A stretch of 64,000 bases of DNA, taken from the NCBI GenBank assembly GCA_028767165.1, contig JARACJ010000005.1, positions 248,001-312,000 on the forward strand. Reading direction: 5' to 3'. This DNA is from Proteobacteria bacterium DTSAM18 (GTDB lineage Bacteria > Myxococcota_A > UBA796 > GCA-2862545). The position numbers and the translations under genes are program-made. The notes beneath the pieces are model-generated. The model was not told the origin of the DNA. It ran no database searches and was given only the letters and a program-made list of their open reading frames with translations. Positions 34,170 to 46,015 of this stretch are shown here, one piece after another; the first letter of the stretch is position 1, and each line of letters starts with the position of its first letter.

Positions 34170-34825
34170 CAGACCTCCACGGGGCCTTGAAGGTGGGAGC
34201 CGGCGGCCCCCTCCACATCCCCGTGGTGAAGGCCAAGCGTCTGCTCCCAACAACTTAGCATGCTCAGGAAGCGACGTCGCTCCTCATCCACCGCGACGGT
34301 CCAGGACAGCCCCAGACGCTCCAGCCGAGCCTTCGCGGCATTCTCCAGAGGCATCCGGTGTGCGGCCTCCTCGGCCAGCACCTGTTTCATCTCGGTGCGA
34401 ACGGCTTCGTGTGCAGTGAGGGCCGCGTACAGGGGGTACAGCCGCATGGCGCGCTGCTCCACCAGGGCGGTGGTGAGCAGGTAGCAGTCCTCCACATCGC
34501 CGCCGGCCTCGGAGACGGTGTGGTCGACCCAGGCGTCGATGCCCTGGAACCAGGCCTTGCCGGCGTCCAGGCAGAAGGCCTGCTCGCCGGGGCACACCTG
34601 GTGGGCCATCTCGGCGAAGATGTGCGCGTGGCGGGCCTCGTCGGCCAGGTGCTCGAGCACCGTGCGGTTGGGATGGCGGCTTCCCCAGGTCTTGAGGATC
34701 TTCCGGGCGCCGATGAACTCGAGCTGGGCCACCATGCGAAGGAAGCTTCCTTCGAGGTCGGCGTCTTCCACCAGACGGCCGAGGACGGCCTTGACCCGCT
34801 CCTGGATCTGTTGAACGTCGGACAT
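34166..34825 (-). CDS. Ferritin-like diiron-fold protein
   Basis: The product has 219 residues and is nearly all helical. Candidate iron ligands are E58 and E63-A-R-H66 (LEHLADEARHAH) in one helix and the EEAAH of LAEEAAHRMPLENA in a later one, with LVEQRAMRLYPLY between. This fits the ferritin/rubrerythrin-like superfamily, but not a recognised subfamily. The start follows TGGAGCACGC. It is the first gene of a two-gene operon with a MarR regulator, so it may take part in redox or iron homeostasis. That is inference. Confidence 0.65.
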   Translation of the reverse strand: MSDVQQIQERVKAVLGRLVEDADLEGSFLRMVAQLEFIGARKILKTWGSRHPNRTVLEHLADEARHAHIFAEMAHQVCPGEQAFCLDAGKAWFQGIDAWVDHTVSEAGGDVEDCYLLTTALVEQRAMRLYPLYAALTAHEAVRTEMKQVLAEEAAHRMPLENAAKARLERLGLSWTVAVDEERRRFLSMLSCWEQTLGLHHGDVEGAAGSHLQGPVEVC

Positions 34826-34991
34826 GCGTGCTCCAGTAAGGGTCCTCCCATAGCTCCATCGGGCCGGTTCCATCATCAAGATGTCGAAATAGTTTTCACG
34901 GAGCCCAGGTAGTGTCGACGAGTCCAAGGACGGAGGGGCCTGCGGATGCCCCGCGCCAAGCTCGACTCGACGTGTACCTGGGAGGACACAG

Positions 34992-35459
34992 ATGGGGATG
35001 GACACGCGACACGCCTTCACCCTGGCCATCGGCCTGGCCTTCGGCTCCAACGCCTTCGCCGGCGACCCCCCGGATCCGGCCTGTTCTGCAAGGGTGTTCG
35101 ACGCGGTGGTGGACCAGGCCGACACCAACGCAGACGTGGCCCGCGAGGCCTGGCGTGAGGCCCACAGGCAGCACTACTCCGACACCGACTGGGACGCCCT
35201 GCGGGCCACGGCCCCCGCCGCCGAGGTCAACGACATCCGCCGTCGCGAGCAGGAGAGCGCCGAGCGGGTGCGCGACCTGAGGGACGACTACCGGGACGCG
35301 AAGTACCACGCCCGGCAGGTCCGTCGGGATCCGGCTATCGCGGCCGCTGCCTGCAGGGAGTGGACCCGCCTGTACGGCACCACGGCGTCGTCGGGCACGA
35401 GCCCCACCGCTGCGGCAGAGGCCGACCTGCGGCCCACGTCGAACACCACCGACGACTGA
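34992..35459 (+). CDS. Small secreted helical protein
   Basis: The product has 155 residues. MGMDTRHAFTLAIGLAFGSNAFA is a signal peptide. The mature protein is a charged, Arg/Asp/Glu-rich helix (RRREQESAERVRDLRDDYRD) that likely forms a coiled coil. Two cysteines flank it (PACSARVF, AACREW). The tail is Ser/Thr-rich. GGGAGGACACAG precedes ATG 34992. It is periplasmic, with unknown function. Confidence 0.65.
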   Translation: MGMDTRHAFTLAIGLAFGSNAFAGDPPDPACSARVFDAVVDQADTNADVAREAWREAHRQHYSDTDWDALRATAPAAEVNDIRRREQESAERVRDLRDDYRDAKYHARQVRRDPAIAAAACREWTRLYGTTASSGTSPTAAAEADLRPTSNTTDD

Positions 35460-35465
35460 CGCCCC

Positions 35466-37523
35466 TCAGGGGCAGGGCGTGTCGAGGGGTGCCGGTGCGG
35501 GCACCACCGCCACGCCGTCGTCGAGGAAGCTGCGCAGGAAGCAGCCGTACTGGTGCTTCACCTCCTCGAGCTGGGCGTAGATCGAGTGGGGATCGGAGAA
35601 GCCGTCGCCTTCGTACTGCACGACCACGCCGGTGTACTTCTCGCCACCCGAGCCTCGGCGGTTGTCGAACACCGGATACTCGAGGATCTCTCCACGGCCC
35701 TGAAGAGCCAACAGCTCGCGCATCTCGGGCCATACCTCCTCGCCTGCCATCTCGTTGCCATAGGCCAGCGCGATGGCATCGAGGATGGGCGTGGGGAAGT
35801 AGGAGTCTCCCCGGCCCACCGGCTGATAGATCGGCCGTCGGGGATGTCCCGGAAGCGGCTTACGGGCAAGTCGAGGCGTGTAGACCATGGGCTCCGCCGG
35901 CTCCCAGGCCGTCTGGGCCATGTGCAGGGCCGGGTGCAGGTGGGTGAGCTCCACGTCTGTGCCGAGCATGGCCTGCATGGCCGCTGCGGTGACCCCTTCG
36001 CCGAGCAGCTCGGTCTCGAGGATGAAGCGTGACCAGTGGCCACCGGCGCCGGTGGGCACCACCGCCGTGATGTCCGGCTCCACGGCGCCGATCATGTTGG
36101 TGTACATGCCGCCCATGGACTGTCCCATGGCGGTGACGGCGGACGGGTCGAAGAAGAACTGCTGCTCGCCATCCGGCAGATCGGGGCCCTCGCAGCCTTC
36201 GAGGACCCGGTCGGGGATGCGCAGGTCGAGCAGGGCATCGAGGTACAGGCGCTGCTCGAGGATTCCCTGGCGGAAGGTGTCGCGGAAGGCCGGCAGGTTG
36301 GCGAAGTTGAGGTACTCCTGTTCGCTGGCGCCGGGCACCCGCTCCGGGTTCACCGGGTGGGCCGAGCCTGCGGACGCGATGCCGTGACGGGCCAGCACGT
36401 AGGCGGGGCCGTACCCCATCGCCCACTCGCCGTCGGTCTCGGTCATGGGGCCGCGGGCGATGAGCTGATCGGACAGGCCGCCGGAGCCGTGGAAGTACAG
36501 CGTGAGCGGGTAGCCCTCATCGGGCATGGGTTCCTTCGGCAGCGCGATGACAACGGGAATCGAGGTGCTACGCTGCTCCACGAGCTGGTCACCGTCGAAC
36601 TGGAACAGGCCCTCGGTGTCGAAGGGAGGCTCCCCTTGCTGGAACTGGGGCAGCTCCAGGGTGCCCACCAGCTCGCAGACATTGGGGTGATCGGCACCCC
36701 GCTCGGGCTGAAGCTCGAGCCCCTCGATGACGAGAGCGTAGCGCTCGACCACCTGCTCCGACAGGGCAGCCGTCTCGGCCACGACATCACCCGTGGTGAA
36801 CAAGGAGAAGGCAGCCACGGAGTCGACGTCTCTGCCGACAGCGCCGCGAAGCGTCGCCACGTGTGTCTTCAGCCGGGCGAGGTCATGGGGTTCGTCCTCC
36901 GCCAGCCCCAGCTGCGCCCGTCTCAGGGCTTCGGTCTGGGCCCACTGCTGATTCATGGGCGCGCGGACTGCCAGGGGCACCCCGAGGGGCTCTCCTGAAG
37001 CATCTCCCAGGCTACGACGGACCACGTAGGCGTAGGTCGCGCCAGGTTGAAGGACCCAGCCGGGCACAGGTGCCACACCCACGACATTCGAGGGCACGTA
37101 GGCATCCTCGGGGATGCGCTGCGCGACGACGGGCACCCATGATCCCCCCCCAGACACGTCGACGTTGAGCAGTCCGATGGGATCGTCTGCGCCCCCCGAG
37201 AACAGCATGGGTTCGTCGGTGAGCGTGCCCACGGGCCCGTCGAAACGGAACCAGCCCACGCTCATGGTGGGGTAGCCGCGGCGATCCTCCGCCAGCGTGG
37301 CCAGATCCGTGACCAGATCCCGGTGGGTGAGCCCCATCATGTCGGTGGCCGGGGGGGCGCCATCCTCCCGTAGCCGCAGATTCATCGGGTAGGGCGCGTC
37401 GAAGAAGTGCTCCCCTCCCTCGGCCGCCGCGCCGAGGTCCCACATCACCTGCGTGCCCTCGATGGGCTCCAGGGACGGCTCCACACACCCTGCCGCCAGC
37501 AGACCGATCCACAACCCTCTCAT
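35466..37523 (-). CDS. Large lipoprotein with alpha/beta-hydrolase domain
   Basis: The product has 685 residues. MRGLWIGLLAAGCVEPSLEP gives lipobox AAGC. The N-terminal 280 residues form a beta-rich domain (HFFDAPYPMNLRL, SVGWFRFDGP). The hydrolase part has LYFHGSGGLSDQL as oxyanion loop and AMGQSMGGMYTNM (Ser near residue 469). A late His candidate is in FSDPHSIYAQL. Similar big hydrolase lipoproteins are common in predatory deltaproteobacteria. A surface esterase or lipase is plausible. GGGGGGCGTG precedes ATG 37523. Confidence 0.75.
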   Translation of the reverse strand: MRGLWIGLLAAGCVEPSLEPIEGTQVMWDLGAAAEGGEHFFDAPYPMNLRLREDGAPPATDMMGLTHRDLVTDLATLAEDRRGYPTMSVGWFRFDGPVGTLTDEPMLFSGGADDPIGLLNVDVSGGGSWVPVVAQRIPEDAYVPSNVVGVAPVPGWVLQPGATYAYVVRRSLGDASGEPLGVPLAVRAPMNQQWAQTEALRRAQLGLAEDEPHDLARLKTHVATLRGAVGRDVDSVAAFSLFTTGDVVAETAALSEQVVERYALVIEGLELQPERGADHPNVCELVGTLELPQFQQGEPPFDTEGLFQFDGDQLVEQRSTSIPVVIALPKEPMPDEGYPLTLYFHGSGGLSDQLIARGPMTETDGEWAMGYGPAYVLARHGIASAGSAHPVNPERVPGASEQEYLNFANLPAFRDTFRQGILEQRLYLDALLDLRIPDRVLEGCEGPDLPDGEQQFFFDPSAVTAMGQSMGGMYTNMIGAVEPDITAVVPTGAGGHWSRFILETELLGEGVTAAAMQAMLGTDVELTHLHPALHMAQTAWEPAEPMVYTPRLARKPLPGHPRRPIYQPVGRGDSYFPTPILDAIALAYGNEMAGEEVWPEMRELLALQGRGEILEYPVFDNRRGSGGEKYTGVVVQYEGDGFSDPHSIYAQLEEVKHQYGCFLRSFLDDGVAVVPAPAPLDTPCP

Positions 37524-37546
37524 CACGCCCCCCAAGACAGACCGAA

Positions 37547-37573
37547 GGCCCGCCGGATGTTCACCGGCGGGCC
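37547..37573 (-). terminator. Terminator of the 37598 gene
   Basis: GGCCCGCCGG (37547-37556) and CCGGCGGGCC (37564-37573) are exact complements around a seven-base loop, between two same-strand genes. On the minus strand it is followed by TTCGGTCTGTCTT. Confidence 0.7.
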
Positions 37574-37597
37574 CCCTTGGTAGCGCAAGAGTGGGCG

Positions 37598-38242
37598 TCA
37601 GACCATGGGAAATGCGTCCGGCACCTCTGAGGGTGCATCGACCGCTCCGTAGAAGATGGCCTGCACGCGACCGAGCTGGCCGGATGCGTCGATCACGCCG
37701 CCTTCGCTGACCAGGGGCTCCGCGAAGCCGAACTCACCCACGTCGACGGGGCGACCGTGGGCGTCGGAGGCCAGGAAGACCTGGGGATCGCCGGAGTCGT
37801 CGCTCTCGACGAAGATGGGGCCGATGCCGTGCTCGTCGACGAGCAGCAGGGGCGCCTCTTCGTTGGTGCGGCACCAGGCCCAGGAGCCGGAGCGAGGCAC
37901 GTCGCCGTCGTAGCGGGCCGTGGAGTTCTCGCCCGCGCGCTCGACCACCACGGAGCCCGTCTCGTCGCCGGGGACCACGGGACCGGCGAACCAGGTGACG
38001 TAGTTCACGTCGTGGGAGGCGTCGTGGCACTTCAGATCGTCTTCGCTCAGGGAGCGGAAGTCGGCCAGCGGGGAGAGCAGCTCGCCGTTGGCGGACACGT
38101 GCACCAGACACATCACGCCATGACGGGGATCGTAGGACTGCGGGCCGTTGTTCTTCGGGCGGAAGACCCAGTACCAACCCGGATGGGACGCTGCAGCCTC
38201 ACGGAAGGCGTTGCCGCCCTGAAGCGCTCGTTGCCACTGCAT
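37598..38242 (-). CDS. Conserved-looking cytoplasmic protein of unknown function
   Basis: The product has 214 residues without a signal peptide. Trp and acidic residues are frequent (HPGWYWVFRPKNNGP, SWAWCRTNEEAPLLL, FVESDDSGDPQVFLAS), suggesting a beta-rich fold. ATG 38242 is chosen because AAGGAGGTGTCC directly precedes it. It is monocistronic, with its own terminator at 37547. I do not recognise the family. Confidence 0.6.
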   Translation of the reverse strand: MQWQRALQGGNAFREAAASHPGWYWVFRPKNNGPQSYDPRHGVMCLVHVSANGELLSPLADFRSLSEDDLKCHDASHDVNYVTWFAGPVVPGDETGSVVVERAGENSTARYDGDVPRSGSWAWCRTNEEAPLLLVDEHGIGPIFVESDDSGDPQVFLASDAHGRPVDVGEFGFAEPLVSEGGVIDASGQLGRVQAIFYGAVDAPSEVPDAFPMV

Positions 38243-38301
38243 GGACACCTCCTTGTCGGCCACAGCCTATCCCAGGACCATCCTGGCCGGAAGCGAGAGT
38301 G

Positions 38302-38892
38302 TCACTTCCTTGGCTGCTCGCAGCGATAGATGAAGGCTGGCGGGAGGTTCCACAGGACCAGGTGGGCGGTCTCGACCACCGTGAAGTGCTCGCGGAGGAC
38401 GTCGCGGGCGGTGCGACCCCTCGGAAGCCACGGTGACAAGGCGTAGGTGAAGGTGACCAGGCGTCCGCCGGGAGCGAGCACGTCGACCAGCGAGGACACG
38501 ACGTCCTCCTGCAGGGGACGATCCCAGCTCGCGAACGGCAGCGAGCTCACCAGGCGATCCACCTCGTTCCACCCCCGCTCGGCGATGAGGCGGGGCAGAT
38601 CCTGCGCGTAGGCCTCCACCACCTCGGCCTCCGGCACGGCCATCCGACACAGGGCGGCCAGGTGGGCGTTGGGCTCGAGACAGAACCAGTCCATCCGCAC
38701 GGGCGCCTCCGCGAGCGCGCGGGTGACCGGCCCGGTGCCCGCGCCCAGCTCGACGAGTCGGACCCCGTCGTGCAGCTCGGACAGGTCGAGCATGGCCCCG
38801 GCCAGCGCCCTCGACGAAGGCGCGACGGAGCCGACGCCGGTCGGCGACCGCAGGAACGTTCGGAAGAAGCTGCTGGCGTGGGTATCGATCAA
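38302..38892 (-). CDS. Phospholipid/rRNA-type class I methyltransferase
   Basis: The product has 196 residues. The lead FFRTFLRSPTGVGSVAPSSR matches the entry segment of phosphatidylethanolamine N-methyltransferases (PmtA) and KsgA-like enzymes. Motif I is RLVELGAGTGPVTRAL, then WFCLEPN and VSSLPFASW in the position of the NLPY-like motif. It may methylate phospholipids, but the substrate cannot be proven. The start is TTG 38892, with AGAGGTCCGC upstream. It lies downstream of leuS. Confidence 0.75.
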   Translation of the reverse strand: MIDTHASSFFRTFLRSPTGVGSVAPSSRALAGAMLDLSELHDGVRLVELGAGTGPVTRALAEAPVRMDWFCLEPNAHLAALCRMAVPEAEVVEAYAQDLPRLIAERGWNEVDRLVSSLPFASWDRPLQEDVVSSLVDVLAPGGRLVTFTYALSPWLPRGRTARDVLREHFTVVETAHLVLWNLPPAFIYRCEQPRK

Positions 38893-38951
38893 GCGGACCT
38901 CTGGACCTGCATTCCAGATACCCCGGAATCCGGCGACCTGCGCCCAATTGA

Positions 38952-38975
38952 AGAGGACCCCGTACGGGGCCCTCT
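38952..38975 (-). terminator. Terminator after leuS
   Basis: A stem with one mismatch, AGAGGACCCC (38952-38961) against GGGGCCCTCT (38966-38975), around GTAC. On the minus strand TCAATT follows. Confidence 0.65.
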
Positions 38976-38998
38976 CGCATGGGAATGCACCGATCCCG

Positions 38999-41569
<2,571 letters not shown>

Positions 41570-41836
41570 GTGTTCTCTCCAGCGGGGGCAGTCCTAACAC
41601 CCGGAACAGAGGGGGGAAACCCGAGGGTACGGCGCCCGAGGCGAGCGATGTGGACGAGATGAGGAGTACCGCGCCAAACCCGCCCGCAAGGGAGAGATCC
41701 AATCAGACGACAGACGGGACGGTCGATACGTGTCTATGGTTGTCGAACGAGACACGATCCAGCCCCGAACGTGCCATCCTGGAGTGCACGGATCTGCGGC
41801 CACCCAAGGCCTGCAGGCACCGTGCGGGAGAACTGC

Positions 41837-43864
41837 ATGAGCATCCTTCGTCGCACCGCCCTCATCGGCGTCCCCACCCTCGCCCTCGTCCTCTTCGGAA
41901 CGGCCGTGGCGCGGGCCCTCACCCCCGAGGCGCCCCAGGAGGCCATCGCCCACGTCGTCGGCAAGACCATGGAGCTGTACCACTACGGTGAGGCGCCCAT
42001 CGACGACGGCCTGTCCGAGCGCTGGTTCGACAAGTACCTCGACATGCTGGACTACAACCGCGTGTACTTCACCCAGAAGGACATCGACTCCTTCCAGCAG
42101 TGGCGCTCCACCCTCGACGACGACATCCTGAGCACGCCGCCGTCCCTGCAGGCCGCCTACGCCATCCACGACCGCTACGTGCAGCGGGTGGAGGAGCGCG
42201 CCGCCTACGCGAAGAGGATCCTCGCCAAGCCCCCCACCTTCGACGATCCCAGCCGGGAGATCGTCTTCGACCGCCACGACAGCGCCTGGGCCCCCAACTC
42301 CAAGGCCCTCAACACGTACTGGCAGGATCGCATCGCGGCCGACCTGCTGTCCATGGAGCTGCGGGGCGACGAGCGCGACAAGGCCATCGAGCGGCTGTCC
42401 AAGCGGTACGACCGCGTGCTCAACGACGTCCGTGAGATGGACGAGAACGACATCCTCGAGCTGTACATGGCCGCCTTCACGAGCAGCTTCGATCCCCACT
42501 CCGTGTGGTTCAAGCCGGTCACGAAGGAGAACTTCGACATCGAGATGACCGACTCCCTCATCGGCATCGGCGCCCAGCTCCGCTCGGAGGATGGCTACAC
42601 CACCATCGAGGAGCTGATCCCCGGTGGCCCGGCGGAGCTGTCCGGCCTGCTGCAGGCGAAGGATCAGATCCTCGCCGTCGGCCAGGGCGGCGACGAGCCC
42701 GTCGACATCGTCGACATGCGCCTCGATCGCGTGGTGCAGCTCATCCGCGGCAAGAAGGACACCGTGGTCACCCTGGTGGTGCATCCCGCCGACGCCCCCG
42801 ATCCCGCCTTCACGAAGACCGTGCAGCTCACCCGTGACCGCGTGGAGCTGGCCCACAACGAGGCCAAGGGCGAGATCCGCGAGTTCGAGGGCGAGGGCGG
42901 CCCCATCAAGGTGGGCGTGATCGACATCCCGAGCTTCTACATGGACGAGGAGGGCCGGCAGCTCAACCCGCAGGACTACGGCTCCACGGCCAACGACGTG
43001 CAGAAGATCCTCGAGGACTTCAACGCCAAGGGTGTCGACTCCCTGGTCATCGACCTGCGCCACAACGGCGGCGGTCGCCTCGACCAGGCCCAGGATCTCA
43101 CCGGCATGTTCCTCGAGGGCGGCCCCATCGTGCAGATCCGCGACCGCAGCGACCGCAAGGAGGTCCTCAAGGATCTGAGCCCCGGCCGCCTGTGGAGCAA
43201 GCCCGTGGTGGTGCTCACCAGCGAGATGAGCGCCTCGGCCTCCGAGATCTTCGCCGCGGCCATCCAGGATCACCAGCGCGGCATCGTCGTGGGCAGCAAG
43301 ACCACCCACGGCAAGGGCACCGTGCAGCAGATCCTGCCGCTCGACCGTCCGGTGGCCCTCGAAGCCGGTCCCGGTGCCGCGGATCTGGCCGGCGCCATGA
43401 AGTTCACCACCCACATGTTCTACCGGGTCGACGGCGGCTCCACCCAGGTCAAGGGCGTGGCCGCAGACATCGTGCTGCCCAGCCCCTTCGAGGGCCTCGA
43501 CGTCCTCGAGTCCGACCTCGAGTACCCCCTGCCCTGGAACAAGATCAGCCCGGCCCGCTACAAGCCCCTGGCCGAGCTGCCTGACGTGCCAGCGCTCGCC
43601 GCCAACTCGAGGAACCGCATCGCCATCGATCCCGAGTTCTCCTACCTCGCCGAGGACATCGCCTTCCGTGAGGAGCAGAACGCGAAGAACACCGTGAGCC
43701 TGCACAAGGCCACCCGCGAGAAGGAGATCGCCGAGGCCGAGGCCATCGAGGCCAAGCGCGAGGAGGAGCGCAAGGCCCGAGGCTGGGACGGCGAGTCCGA
43801 CATCGACCCGGTGCTCGACGAGGCGGTGCACATCGCGCGGGACTGGGTGCAGCAGGAGCGGTAG
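41837..43864 (+). CDS. S41 carboxy-terminal processing protease (Prc/Tsp-like)
   Basis: The product has 675 residues with a signal peptide ending ARA. The N-terminal helical domain (ERWFDKYLDMLDYNRVYFTQ) is typical of Tsp/Prc. A PDZ domain (about 235-335, IGIGAQLRSEDGYTTIEELI) precedes the S41 core: VIDLRHNGGG, SEMSASASEIFAAAI with the catalytic Ser near 465-469, and the Lys in THGKGTVQQ near 492. A charged helical tail follows. It degrades or trims periplasmic proteins. GGGAGAACTGC precedes ATG 41837. Confidence 0.93.
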   Translation: MSILRRTALIGVPTLALVLFGTAVARALTPEAPQEAIAHVVGKTMELYHYGEAPIDDGLSERWFDKYLDMLDYNRVYFTQKDIDSFQQWRSTLDDDILSTPPSLQAAYAIHDRYVQRVEERAAYAKRILAKPPTFDDPSREIVFDRHDSAWAPNSKALNTYWQDRIAADLLSMELRGDERDKAIERLSKRYDRVLNDVREMDENDILELYMAAFTSSFDPHSVWFKPVTKENFDIEMTDSLIGIGAQLRSEDGYTTIEELIPGGPAELSGLLQAKDQILAVGQGGDEPVDIVDMRLDRVVQLIRGKKDTVVTLVVHPADAPDPAFTKTVQLTRDRVELAHNEAKGEIREFEGEGGPIKVGVIDIPSFYMDEEGRQLNPQDYGSTANDVQKILEDFNAKGVDSLVIDLRHNGGGRLDQAQDLTGMFLEGGPIVQIRDRSDRKEVLKDLSPGRLWSKPVVVLTSEMSASASEIFAAAIQDHQRGIVVGSKTTHGKGTVQQILPLDRPVALEAGPGAADLAGAMKFTTHMFYRVDGGSTQVKGVAADIVLPSPFEGLDVLESDLEYPLPWNKISPARYKPLAELPDVPALAANSRNRIAIDPEFSYLAEDIAFREEQNAKNTVSLHKATREKEIAEAEAIEAKREEERKARGWDGESDIDPVLDEAVHIARDWVQQER

Positions 43865-44026
43865 GTCTGCTCGGAACCGAGAGACCCCACTCGCCCTGTC
43901 CGGCGGATTCGCCCCGTACCGAGGGTTCACCCGGTGCGGCGGCTTCGCCGGGTCGTCGCGCACGCGCACGCGCACGCATGACGGGTCACGGGCTCCATAC
44001 GGCGAATCGTGCCGCTGGAGTCCGGA

Positions 44027-44452
44027 TCACCAGCTCCCGGTGCTCTCCATCGACGCCCAGGGCTCCTTGATGGGCAGGGCGTCGCCCGCCTGCAGGAGCT
44101 CGATGCTGATGCCGTCCGGCGACTTGACGAAGGCCATGCGGCCGTCGCGGGGCGGGCGCAGGATGGTGACGCCCCCCTCCTGCAGACGCTCGCAGGCGGC
44201 GTAGATGTCGTCGACCGCGAAGGCGAGGTGACCGAAGTTGCGCGCGTTGCCGTAGGACTCGGTCTCGTCCCAGTTCCAGGTGAGCTCCACCTCGGCCGGA
44301 TCGCCTTCGGCGCCGCTGGAAAGGTACACGAGGGAGAACCGGCCGGACTCGTAGTCGTTGCGGCGGACGATCTTCAGGCCGAGCAGGTCGACGTAGAAAT
44401 GGATGGCGGCGTCGAGATCGAGGACGCGGACCATGGAGTGCAGGAATCGCAC
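44027..44452 (-). CDS. gloA: Lactoylglutathione lyase (glyoxalase I)
   Basis: The product has 141 residues, two VOC beta-alpha-beta modules. The sequence RFLHSMVRVLDLDAAIHFYV, then GRFSLVYLSSG, VELTWNW, NFGHLAFAVDDIYAACERL and FVKSPDGISIELLQ, carries the metal ligands His, Glu, His and Glu at their usual places. It converts the methylglyoxal-glutathione hemithioacetal. GTG 44452 is preferred over GTG 44470 because AGGAGGCTTGCT precedes it and the protein then begins like other GloA enzymes. Confidence 0.92.
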   Translation of the reverse strand: MRFLHSMVRVLDLDAAIHFYVDLLGLKIVRRNDYESGRFSLVYLSSGAEGDPAEVELTWNWDETESYGNARNFGHLAFAVDDIYAACERLQEGGVTILRPPRDGRMAFVKSPDGISIELLQAGDALPIKEPWASMESTGSW

Positions 44453-44547
44453 AGCAAGCCTCCTGGGCACGTGGAAACAACTACCTTTCAGGCACTAGCG
44501 TTCCAGCCGGGATCCGACGAGCAGAAGGTGCCCCTGTGGAGGAACCC

Positions 44548-45207
44548 GTGCTCCGAACCGTCCTGCTGGCCCTGGCGCTCGCCGCCGCCCCGCCCGCTCG
44601 CGCACAGGAGCGGACGACCTCCTTCGGCATCGGCCCGGAGCTGACCTGGGACGCCCTCGGCTACACGCCCTACTCCTGGTTCTGGGAGGGCGACAACCAC
44701 TACCCGGGCAACAGCATGTGCGTGGGCGGCCAGGCGTTCGCCCTCGTCGGACTCCCACGGGTCGGCATCGACGGCCGCTGGTGCATCGACCCCTGGTACG
44801 TCGACGTCCAGCACACCTGGTCCCTCGGCGCCCACGCCGGCGCACTGGTCCCCGTGGTCAGCGGACACGCCTCCGGTGGCGACATCGGCGTGGGCTACCA
44901 GCGCTTCTCCAGCGACCAGATGTCCACCTTCATCGGCGACTACGTCTACGTGCGCTTCGCCGCCCGCTACGTGCTGCCGTTCGAGTTCCTGGCCCTCGAG
45001 TTCGCCGGCACCTGGCAGATGAACTTCCCCGCCCGACAGGTCGTCGACGACGAGCAGGTGGCCTTCGGCAGCTACTTCCAGCCCGGACTGCGCATCAGCG
45101 TGATCTTCGGCCGCCTGGCTCCCCTGCTACCGCCTCCCCCACCGCCCCCGGAACCCGAACCGGTGCCCGACGAGCCTCCGCCGCTGGCGATCCCCCAGTC
45201 CCCGTGA
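44548..45207 (+). CDS. Predicted outer-membrane beta-barrel protein with proline-rich tail
   Basis: The product has 219 residues. The signal peptide ends ARA (about residue 19). Alternating aromatic strands follow (FGIGPELTWDALGYTPYSWF, FIGDYVYVRFAARYVLPFEF, YFQPGLRISVIFG), as in small outer-membrane barrels. The last 30 residues are Pro/Glu-rich. GTG 44548 is chosen because GTGGAGGAACCC directly precedes it. It heads a likely three-gene envelope cluster running to 47160. Confidence 0.7.
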   Translation: MLRTVLLALALAAAPPARAQERTTSFGIGPELTWDALGYTPYSWFWEGDNHYPGNSMCVGGQAFALVGLPRVGIDGRWCIDPWYVDVQHTWSLGAHAGALVPVVSGHASGGDIGVGYQRFSSDQMSTFIGDYVYVRFAARYVLPFEFLALEFAGTWQMNFPARQVVDDEQVAFGSYFQPGLRISVIFGRLAPLLPPPPPPPEPEPVPDEPPPLAIPQSP

Positions 45208-45325
45208 GGCGTCGCCTGGGCGCTCGGCAGGTGCGAAGCACCGTTCTCATGCGGGCATGTCCGTGTGTACCGAAGCGCAGCCCGTGTCGTCGAGGCCCGG
45301 GAACCGCCATTCCGGGAGAACCAGC

Positions 45326-46015
45326 TTGCGACGAACCGTCCTTCAGGTCCTCGGGCTCGGCCTCCTGCTCGCGGCGCCAGACCTCGCCCGCGCCGAGCAG
45401 GACCACCTCGTCGGGGTGGGCTACCGAAGCCTGAACATCAACAGCAAGCAGGACAAGCAGTTCGCGTTCCACAGCTTCGACTTCGCGTACTCGATGTACG
45501 TGGGGCGTCGGTGGGGCTTCTCGACCATCGTCGACGTCGGCATGCCCCTGGGCGCCAAGGAAGGCGACGAGAAGGTGAAGGTCACCGAGCTGTACGCGCC
45601 CCGGTGGACCGGCGACGTATTCGCCGCCGCCACCCACCGCATCGCGTTCGGCACCCAGCGCTTCGACGTCATGCTCGGGGTGCACACGGGCGGCATCCAG
45701 CTGAAGTCGGCGGACGAGTTCATCCCGTTCCAGCACATGTCCTTCGGCGTGGGCTTCGGCGGCCGCTACGCCGCCGAGGTGAGCGACCGCATCATCGTGC
45801 ACGGCAGTGTCGTGACCGCGTTCGACTTCGTGGACTTCGTGCACGGCAAGGACCTGCGGAGCGCGTTCACCGTGCAGGCCATCGTCGGCGCCGGCATCCG
45901 CCTGGGCACCAAGCGACACAAGATCATGGACACGGCCCGACGCCGCGACACCGAGGCGCCCGGCGACACCATCACCGACGACGTCGAGCTCGACCGGGTC
46001 AGGAGGACGCCATGA
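45326..46015 (+). CDS. Predicted outer-membrane beta-barrel protein
   Basis: The product has 229 residues from a TTG start with CGGGAGAACCAGC upstream. A signal peptide ends ARA. Amphipathic strands follow (HLVGVGYRSLNINSKQ, SFDFAYSMYVGRRWGFSTIV, FGVGFGGRYAAEVSDRIIVH, VQAIVGAGIRLGTKR), with a charged C-terminal tail. The stop overlaps the start of the next lipoprotein gene (ATGA), so translation is coupled. The exact start is uncertain because the upstream frame is open. The function is unknown. Confidence 0.65.
   Translation: MRRTVLQVLGLGLLLAAPDLARAEQDHLVGVGYRSLNINSKQDKQFAFHSFDFAYSMYVGRRWGFSTIVDVGMPLGAKEGDEKVKVTELYAPRWTGDVFAAATHRIAFGTQRFDVMLGVHTGGIQLKSADEFIPFQHMSFGVGFGGRYAAEVSDRIIVHGSVVTAFDFVDFVHGKDLRSAFTVQAIVGAGIRLGTKRHKIMDTARRRDTEAPGDTITDDVELDRVRRTP

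Noticed and set aside
41594-43975. 793-residue minus-strand frame opposite the S41 protease
   Set aside because: The protease has full catalytic motifs; the frame has Val/Gly/His-rich shadow composition.
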